DNA of 29,824 nucleotides from Sulfurospirillum sp. UBA2217 (GTDB lineage Bacteria > Campylobacterota > Campylobacteria > Campylobacterales > Sulfurospirillaceae): positions 1 to 29,824 of the forward strand of contig DCUJ01000006.1 in assembly GCA_002328495.1 (NCBI GenBank), written 5' to 3'. Below the pieces are notes generated by a model. It saw nothing but the letters and a program-made list of their open reading frames with translations. It did not search any database and had not been told where the DNA came from. Shown here one piece after another: positions 24,271 through 29,824 of the stretch; within the stretch, counting starts at the first letter, position 1, and every line of letters starts with the position of its first letter. A program made the position numbers and the translations under genes.

Positions 24271-26111
24271 TGCACCGCTTCCTCATTGTTGATTGTCTTT
24301 AAATATCCATTATCATTTAAGAAGAGATAAATTTCACCTAAAATATGCTTTTTCTCTTTTTCGCTGATAATATCTGATTTTTCGATACGCTCATTGAGAT
24401 TTTCTTGCACTTCTTTGATGTCATAATCCAAATCTTCCAAGATATCGCTAATGCTTTGCGATTCCAACATATTTTCTATCTTAAATCCATCATCATCAAT
24501 CAAAATCGTAGCTTCTGTTGGATGGGTAAAAAGATTGTGTTTCATTCCCAAAACCTCTTGATAAGCGCCCACCAAGAAAAAGCCTAAGAAATAGTCACGG
24601 TTTTTAATGTCGACATCGTGCAAAAAGAGTGGGGTTTCAGTATTAAACCCTATCTCTCCGTCACTATCGCAGGTGATATCCCATAAAGAAGCCGAACGCG
24701 TAGGTTCCTCATCCAACCTATCCAAAGGCATAACAGGAAACGTCTGACCAATGCCCCAAAAATCAGGCAAACTTTGAAAGAGCGAGAAGTTAACCAAATA
24801 ACGCTCTTGCACACGGTCTTGAATGTCTGAAATCTCACTAAATTTTTTATCACCCAACAGACTTACTGCTTTTTTAATAATCAAATTGACCAAAATCTCA
24901 GTGTTAGATCTGTCTTGTAAATCAATATAGCCCAAATCAAATAAGGTCAACAAAGACTCCATATGATCAATACTATCATGTAAAAACTCGAGTGCATTTT
25001 TACGGCTCATCGTACCAAAAAGGTCATACAATTCTTGCACAAGTGGAGGGTTATTCTCTTTTAAACGCAACTTTAAATCCGTATATTCTTGAGAAAAAAG
25101 CTCTAAAACAGGAGCAATCAACACTGCATGGTGTGCCGCGACAAAACGACCCGATTCGATGAAAATATCAGGTTCAACAACATTTTTACGATTAGCAATA
25201 TCTTTAAGTAGATAGACAACGTCATTGGCATATTCATTTAAGGTATAGTTTTTATTCAGCGTTGATTTGTGTTGCGAATACTCTACAGCCAAACCACCGC
25301 CGAGGTTAATAGCACGAAGGTTTGTTGCTCCCATACGGTTAAGCTCAGCATAAATATTTCCCGCTTCTCTCAGCGCTTTTTTCAAAGGTGCAATATCCGT
25401 AATTTGCGAACCGATATGAAAATGAATCATCGTAAATTTTTCAAGTAAATCGGCTTCTTTTATCATATTAACCGCTTCTAAAAGTTCCGTCGATGTTAAA
25501 CCAAATTTCGAGTTAATACCACCACTTTTTGCCCAAATACCAATGCCTGAACTGTGAAGCCGTATGCGAAGACCAATATCAGGAACGCAACCAAAACGAT
25601 CTTTGGCAATGGCAATAATGCTTTCTAGTTCATTCAAACCCTCTATTGTCAGGGTAATATTATGACCCATTTCTGCGGCAATAAAACCCAAAGAGATCAT
25701 TTCATTGTCTTTAAATCCGTTGACAGTAATGTGTGCGTGCGGGTTGTTGTACGCCATGGCTAAAATAAGCTCTGCCTTACTGCCTGCCTCTAACCCATAA
25801 TGATACTTTTGACCCAAAGAGACAAGATTTTTAACAAAATTAGGAAATTGATTCACCTTTAAAGGATAAACAGCATTAAAACTGCCCTCATAATCAAACT
25901 CTTTTTTTGCATCCGCAAAACTTTTGTACATCATGCGTATCTGTTTATGAATTAAATGAGGAAAGCGAAGTAAAATAGGTCCACGGATACCGTCTTTTCG
26001 TATCTCTTTAATAATTTCAATCAGTGAAGGTTCACACCCAGAATTGACTTTAACTTTTCCATCTTCAATGAAAAAGTTATCATTTCCCCATGTTTTTATT
26101 CCATAATCCAA
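24267..26111 (-). CDS. speA: Biosynthetic arginine decarboxylase
   Basis: 614-residue fold-type III PLP enzyme converting arginine to agmatine, the first step to putrescine and spermidine. Lys85 in VYPLKVNQ is the PLP lysine. Conserved GLEAGSKAEL, HFHIGSQ and GGGLAVEY segments follow, and the C-terminal part has the LFDLGYIDLQDR and ITCDSDGEI signatures. The start is TTG 26111: AAGGAG lies seven bases upstream, and the nearby ATG is out of frame and soon stops. It begins 11 bases after hisS and overlaps cysE by 4 bases. Confidence 0.95.
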   Translation of the reverse strand: MDYGIKTWGNDNFFIEDGKVKVNSGCEPSLIEIIKEIRKDGIRGPILLRFPHLIHKQIRMMYKSFADAKKEFDYEGSFNAVYPLKVNQFPNFVKNLVSLGQKYHYGLEAGSKAELILAMAYNNPHAHITVNGFKDNEMISLGFIAAEMGHNITLTIEGLNELESIIAIAKDRFGCVPDIGLRIRLHSSGIGIWAKSGGINSKFGLTSTELLEAVNMIKEADLLEKFTMIHFHIGSQITDIAPLKKALREAGNIYAELNRMGATNLRAINLGGGLAVEYSQHKSTLNKNYTLNEYANDVVYLLKDIANRKNVVEPDIFIESGRFVAAHHAVLIAPVLELFSQEYTDLKLRLKENNPPLVQELYDLFGTMSRKNALEFLHDSIDHMESLLTLFDLGYIDLQDRSNTEILVNLIIKKAVSLLGDKKFSEISDIQDRVQERYLVNFSLFQSLPDFWGIGQTFPVMPLDRLDEEPTRSASLWDITCDSDGEIGFNTETPLFLHDVDIKNRDYFLGFFLVGAYQEVLGMKHNLFTHPTEATILIDDDGFKIENMLESQSISDILEDLDYDIKEVQENLNERIEKSDIISEKEKKHILGEIYLFLNDNGYLKTINNEEAVQ

Positions 26112-26122
26112 CGCATTGCTCC

Positions 26123-27331
26123 TTAAAAATCTTCAATCTTAATGATTGTTTCTTCTTTTGTTTCTAAATTTTTAACCCATACACTTTTTTGTTTTAATTC
26201 ATCTTCACCTAAACATACACAAAATTTTACATAGTTTTTATCGGCTAACTTTAAGTGGTTTTTGAGTGACTTTGCTTCATATGAACCTAAAACCTTATCG
26301 CTTTTTCGCTTTTTAATCACCAAATCAAAGACAATATCTAACGCTTCATCACATAATGCTCCAATATAATAGCCCTCACGTGAACTTTCTGGCATTTTGA
26401 CGAGTTCCATCAAACGCTCAATTCCCATGGCAAACCCAACACCAGGGGTTGAATTTCCATCCAAAAATTCGACCAACCTATCGTAGCGACCTCCACCTGC
26501 AATGGCACTTTGCGCTCCAATTTCAGAACTTACAAATTCAAAGGCTGTTTTAGAGTAATAGTCCAATCCTCGCACCAGCTTTGAATTGATAGTATAGGAG
26601 ATACCAAAACGATTTAACGTCGTTTTTAAAACATCAAAATCCAAAGCACAATTTTCACACAAATGATTCACTAACAATGGGGCATTATGCAACAAGCCTT
26701 TACATGTAACATTTTTACAATCCAGTACACGAATTGGATTGGTGAGTTTTCGCCTCTCACAATCTTCACATAAGCCTTCCAAGGTGTCTAAAAAGTGGAC
26801 AAGCCCTGTACGATAACTGGGCATACACGAAGGGCAGCCAAGAGAGTTAATTTCAAGGGTAAACCCAATACCAAGTGCTTTAAACATCTCACAAAGCATC
26901 AAAATAATACTCGCATCTTCTTTTACACTCGCCTCACCAAAAGTTTCAGCGCCAAACTGGTGAAATTGCCTTAAACGACCTTTTTGAGGTCTTTCATAGC
27001 GAAACATAGGACCATGATAGAAAAAGCGCCTAATCCCGCCTGCTTTATCGTATTTTTCTTGTACAAAAGCCCTTACCACGCCCGCAGTTCCCTCTGGTCT
27101 TAAACAGACATCGTTTCCGCCTTTGTCAGTAAATTGATACATCTCTTTACCCACAATATCACTACTCTCACCCACACTACGTTTAAACAAAGCCGTCTCT
27201 TCTAAAATAGGCGTTTCGATAAATGAAAATCCATAGTTTTGTGCAATCTTCGTACATGTATTGATAATATGTAAATAAATTTTACTCTCAGGAGAGAGTG
27301 TATCTTTCATTCCACGTAATGCATTAATCAT
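26123..27331 (-). CDS. hisS: Histidyl-tRNA synthetase
   Basis: 402-residue class II synthetase charging tRNA-His. Motif 2 (FRYERPQKGRLRQFHQFGAE), the histidine-specific LVRGLDYYSKTAFEF and GGGRYDRLV loops, and motif 3 (GVGFAMGIERL) are all present. A four-cysteine insertion (CEDC ... CKNVTCKG ... CENC) could bind zinc. I chose ATG 27331 (MINALRGMKD), with GAGGAA seven bases upstream. A TTG at 27346 would add five atypical residues. It overlaps the tmk stop by 8 bases. Confidence 0.95.
   Translation of the reverse strand: MINALRGMKDTLSPESKIYLHIINTCTKIAQNYGFSFIETPILEETALFKRSVGESSDIVGKEMYQFTDKGGNDVCLRPEGTAGVVRAFVQEKYDKAGGIRRFFYHGPMFRYERPQKGRLRQFHQFGAETFGEASVKEDASIILMLCEMFKALGIGFTLEINSLGCPSCMPSYRTGLVHFLDTLEGLCEDCERRKLTNPIRVLDCKNVTCKGLLHNAPLLVNHLCENCALDFDVLKTTLNRFGISYTINSKLVRGLDYYSKTAFEFVSSEIGAQSAIAGGGRYDRLVEFLDGNSTPGVGFAMGIERLMELVKMPESSREGYYIGALCDEALDIVFDLVIKKRKSDKVLGSYEAKSLKNHLKLADKNYVKFCVCLGEDELKQKSVWVKNLETKEETIIKIEDF
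26700..26709. repeat. TTACATGTAA site 11 (in hisS, TCK phase)
   Basis: Exact copy; the encoded Cys belongs to the CKNVTCKG part of the cysteine insertion. Confidence 0.9.
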
Positions 27332-27908
27332 AAATAAATTCCTCAATTTTTGCGTAAATACTTTCTCTATCTAGCCTTGCATCCACTTCCAAATAGGCAA
27401 TACCTAAGCCGTGCAAAAGCTCACGCATTATAGCTTGAATCTGTAACAAATAGCTTACACCACGACTTTCAATGGAATCAGTGCTTTTACATGTAAGGCG
27501 TTCGCTCAAAAGTGTTTCATCCGTTACAAACAACACAATCTTTTCAGGAAACTCTGCGCGCAAAGCAAAACGGTTTAAAAGGAGCAAAAAATCCCTATCG
27601 ATTTCTGGATGATTTGCACAGGCATACGCAATTCCCGATAAAAATCCTCGATCGCTGATGACCATTTTTGCTTCACGAGCCTCTTTGACAACACTATCAT
27701 AGTGCAATGCACGATCTGCTAAAAATAAAAAAAGCTCAGCATTAAACGAGAGTGTATCCTCTCCGTCCAGTAAAATGGAGCGCAGTTTTTGACCCGTTTT
27801 AGTACCACCAGGCTCTTTTGTCGCAACAACATTTTTATGCCGTGAGGCAAAAAACTGGACTTGTGTGCTTTTACCACAGGTATCAACCCCTTCAAAAATT
27901 ACATACAT
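27324..27908 (-). CDS. tmk: Thymidylate kinase
   Basis: 194 residues; phosphorylates dTMP to dTDP. The P-loop FEGVDTCGKSTQ is at residues 4-15. The EPGGTKTG loop and the DRGFLSGIAYA segment (the DR-x-x-x-S motif) bind the substrate. Slightly short for the family but complete. The start overlaps the coaD stop by 10 bases. Confidence 0.94.
   Translation of the reverse strand: MYVIFEGVDTCGKSTQVQFFASRHKNVVATKEPGGTKTGQKLRSILLDGEDTLSFNAELFLFLADRALHYDSVVKEAREAKMVISDRGFLSGIAYACANHPEIDRDFLLLLNRFALRAEFPEKIVLFVTDETLLSERLTCKSTDSIESRGVSYLLQIQAIMRELLHGLGIAYLEVDARLDRESIYAKIEEFIYD
27487..27496. repeat. TTACATGTAA site 12 (in tmk, TCK phase)
   Basis: Exact copy; encodes Thr-Cys-Lys in a segment (RLTCKSTDS) not otherwise conserved for catalysis. 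Confidence 0.9.
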
Positions 27909-28384
27909 GTCAGTCTATTTTTCAAGTAAGGTTTAATAGCAGAGGGAATAAGATGGTGCACATCGCCACCGTGTTTGAGGACAGAGCGCACCACTGAAGA
28001 GCTGATAAAGGCATGTTTCAAACTAGGCATTAGATACAAGGTTTCGATTTCATCCCACAAAGAGGCATTGGCGTATCCCATCTGCAATTCGTACTCAAAG
28101 TCACTGACCGCTCGAAGTCCACGGATAATCATACGAATGTTCTTTTGCTGTGAGAAATGTACTAAAAGTCCATCAAACGGTTCTACTTCGACGCCAGCCA
28201 TCCCTTTTGTTGCGGCTTTTGCCATCTCGACACGTGTTTCAATATCAAACATGGGATGTTTTTCTTCCGAAATTGCAACCCCAATCAAAACTGTATCAAA
28301 AAGCTTTTTAGCACGATTAATGACATCCAAATGCCCATTTGTAATGGGATCGAACGTTCCTGGATAAATGGCTATAGTTCTCAT
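27899..28384 (-). CDS. coaD: Phosphopantetheine adenylyltransferase
   Basis: 161 residues; the penultimate step of coenzyme A synthesis. The nucleotidyl-transferase signature TFDPITNGHLD (His18) and the C-terminal ISSSVVR motif are intact, as is RGLRAVSDFEYELQM. ATG 28384 gives the standard MRTIAIYPGTF start and overlaps the ubiX TGA as ATGA; a TTG four codons upstream is not needed. GGGAGGG precedes it. Confidence 0.95.
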   Translation of the reverse strand: MRTIAIYPGTFDPITNGHLDVINRAKKLFDTVLIGVAISEEKHPMFDIETRVEMAKAATKGMAGVEVEPFDGLLVHFSQQKNIRMIIRGLRAVSDFEYELQMGYANASLWDEIETLYLMPSLKHAFISSSVVRSVLKHGGDVHHLIPSAIKPYLKNRLTCM

Positions 28385-28908
28385 ACTCCCTCCCAACGTT
28401 TAAACAAAGTATGCTCAATCCCTAACAAATCAAACCATTTACCTATCAGAAAATTTTCCATATCTTCAAGTGTTTGGATTTGAGCGTAATACCCCAACAC
28501 AGGAGGAGCAATGTGCACACCTAACATAGAGAGTTTATGCATATTTTCAAGAGCAATGGCAGAAAAAGGCATTTCACGAGGTGCCAAAAGAAGAGGGCGT
28601 CTTTCTTTGAGCATCACACTTGCACTGCGTGTTAAAAGATTATCGGCAATGCCATACGCAATTTTTGCCAGTGTATTCATACTACAAGGGACAACAAGCA
28701 TTCCATCGGTTTTAAACGAACCAGAAGCAATAATAGCACCGATGTCTTCATCGCTGAGTAAAAATTGATTCTCTTCTTGTTTTAAAACAACATGAGCATG
28801 TTCAGAGATGATAATATACTTCTCAATCTCTTTGGGCAAAGCTTCTATCACTTTAAGTCCCAAACCAACTCCGCTGGCACCACTGATGCCAATAATTAAG
28901 CGTTTCAT
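28381..28908 (-). CDS. ubiX: UbiX-family flavin prenyltransferase
   Basis: 175 residues. GISGASGVGLGLKVIEAL binds FMN, and VVPCSMNTLAKIAYGIADNLLTRSASVMLKE with PLLLAPREMPFS is the family signature. UbiX prenylates FMN from dimethylallyl phosphate to make the cofactor for UbiD-type decarboxylases, for example in ubiquinone or menaquinone-related pathways. No ubiD is in the window. It overlaps flgA and coaD by ATGA on each side, so its translation is coupled. Confidence 0.93.
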   Translation of the reverse strand: MKRLIIGISGASGVGLGLKVIEALPKEIEKYIIISEHAHVVLKQEENQFLLSDEDIGAIIASGSFKTDGMLVVPCSMNTLAKIAYGIADNLLTRSASVMLKERRPLLLAPREMPFSAIALENMHKLSMLGVHIAPPVLGYYAQIQTLEDMENFLIGKWFDLLGIEHTLFKRWEGV

Positions 28909-29824
28909 TCGAGTATTTTTGCCTCTTGCTTGGATAAAATTTTTGCACTCAAGACTTTTCCTTGTTCTGTTTTAACCTTAACAACATCACCAATATTAGC
29001 ATCTTCAAGAAGCGTTACATGTAACTCTATCACCATGCTTCCTTCACTTAAAAAACCTTTGAGGGTCTCTTTTTTCATAAAATCTTTTTTGACATCAAAT
29101 AAATGATCGCTGAGTATACGTCCCTCTTTAATATAACTTTTACTGATTAAAGAAGAGGGCATCTCTCCAATGATAGCACGCGTAGGCAATAGACTCACAT
29201 CAACAAGAACAACTTCTACATCATCGTTTTCGAGGATTTTACCGCTTTGCAAATTACGTTTTGCTTTAAAGGCTGGAAGCTTCGCATCCATTTCATAATA
29301 AAAGATTATTTTTTTAGGTTTTCCATTATTATCAAAAAGACCCACAAAAGAACCGCTCTTTCTTTTCAAAGCATTTTCATTGAGGAGAATGGATTCAAAA
29401 CGATACCGTTCAAAATCAGGAGGGAGAGTGGATTTAACCATAATATTTGGTTTTTGTTCAAGAATAAGCCACACAGAGAACGATTGAAGTTTTTCAATAA
29501 ATGCATTTTCGATTTCTTCCATCTTTCCTAAGAGACTACAATGACGCTTAAACGTTATAACGCCTTCACTGCTATCGATAATAGTTACATTTAAATCATC
29601 AAAAGCACGAATAACCTGATGGGAAGGGATGGTGTAGTGCAAACGATCTTTGGGGATACTCACCACAACGGTATCGTTAACATCTTTTGCACCGAAAAAA
29701 GCGCGTGTAAGGACGACGTCATCTTTAATGCAATACTGTTTTTCAATGTAAAGGGTTGAAGCAGATAAAAAAGAGAGTGGGAGATAAAAAAATAAAAAAA
29801 TGGAGCGGGAAACGAGGTTCGAAC
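28905..29824 (-). CDS. flgA: Flagellar P-ring assembly chaperone FlgA (5' end outside window)
   Basis: 305 residues are visible and the frame stays open to the window edge, so the start is missing. The visible N-terminus is a hydrophobic signal-peptide-like stretch (IFLFFYLPLSFLSA) followed by YCIKDDVVLTRAFFG. The C-terminal SAF-like domain starts near AKRNLQSGKILENDDVEVV and ends with KVKTEQGKVLSAKILSKQEAKI, a FlgA hallmark. FlgA helps FlgI form the P-ring in the periplasm. A GTG at 29666 is in frame but would remove the signal peptide. The gene overlaps ubiX by 4 bases. Confidence 0.9.
   Translation of the reverse strand, partial: SNLVSRSIFLFFYLPLSFLSASTLYIEKQYCIKDDVVLTRAFFGAKDVNDTVVVSIPKDRLHYTIPSHQVIRAFDDLNVTIIDSSEGVITFKRHCSLLGKMEEIENAFIEKLQSFSVWLILEQKPNIMVKSTLPPDFERYRFESILLNENALKRKSGSFVGLFDNNGKPKKIIFYYEMDAKLPAFKAKRNLQSGKILENDDVEVVLVDVSLLPTRAIIGEMPSSLISKSYIKEGRILSDHLFDVKKDFMKKETLKGFLSEGSMVIELHVTLLEDANIGDVVKVKTEQGKVLSAKILSKQEAKILE
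29015..29024. repeat. TTACATGTAA site 13 (in flgA, LHV phase)
   Basis: Exact copy; encodes Leu-His-Val-Thr. Confidence 0.9.

Noticed and set aside
24405..24853. Open frames on both strands within speA
   Set aside because: speA is complete and well supported; the shadows lack ribosome-binding sites and recognisable motifs.
27251..27260. TACATGTA in hisS (GTACATGTAT)
   Set aside because: Eight central bases match but both outer bases differ; not counted.
1..29824. CRISPR arrays, tRNA or rRNA genes, insertion sequences, prophage or toxin-antitoxin genes
   Set aside because: No regularly spaced repeats, cloverleaf-like sequences, transposase or integrase motifs were seen on either strand.

Overview
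The window looks like chromosome from a Campylobacterota (epsilonproteobacterial) bacterium, most probably Sulfurospirillum or a close relative. The DNA is AT-rich and genes are packed with overlapping starts and stops. Promoters show good TATAAT boxes with poor -35 boxes. Two gene orders match what I recall from Campylobacter jejuni: methyltransferase / YkgJ-type protein / TPR lipoprotein / trpC / HIT / mnmH, and flgA-ubiX-coaD-tmk-hisS-speA-cysE-aspC. No tRNA, rRNA, CRISPR array, insertion sequence or prophage gene was seen, and no gene-free stretch exceeds about 215 bases.

Layout. (1) 1-96 holds the tail of an unidentified gene. (2) 143-10686 (+) is a nine-gene run with almost no spacers: flavin oxidoreductase, long membrane-anchored coiled-coil protein, TrmN6-like methyltransferase, YkgJ-type Cys-cluster protein, TPR lipoprotein, trpC, HIT protein, mnmH/selU, and a CHASE4-PAS-GGDEF-EAL protein. 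(3) 10683-12391 (-) is pdxJ-pdxA (vitamin B6). (4) 12519-12926 (-) is a small secreted Sel1/TPR protein. (5) 13010-16077 (-) is a respiratory unit: a Tat-exported type II-like sulfide:quinone oxidoreductase, a lipoprotein cytochrome c, and a cytochrome b561 fused to a dihaem cytochrome c domain. (6) 16292-17413 (+) is a two-helix membrane protein plus a Ppx/GppA phosphatase. (7) 17517-20632 (+) is ilvB-ilvH-lpxD. (8) 20743-20991 (+) is a small orphan gene among stem-loops. (9) 21012-22214 (-) is a stand-alone GltD-like Fe-S flavoprotein. (10) 22330-29824 (-) is the eight-gene flgA-to-aspC operon. flgA runs off the right edge.

Most of the window is housekeeping (amino acids, cofactors, tRNA modification, LPS, flagellar assembly). 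The respiratory unit and the c-di-GMP protein are the more accessory parts. SQR, a lipid-anchored haem protein and a membrane b/c cytochrome form a plausible periplasmic electron route from sulfide or polysulfide.

The most unusual signal is at the DNA level. The 10-bp palindrome TTACATGTAA occurs 13 times exactly in under 30 kb, where chance predicts about 0.1. Twelve copies lie inside genes of unrelated function, on both strands, and only in the two codon phases that avoid an in-frame stop. This resembles a highly iterated palindrome (like cyanobacterial HIP1) and I know of no description of it.
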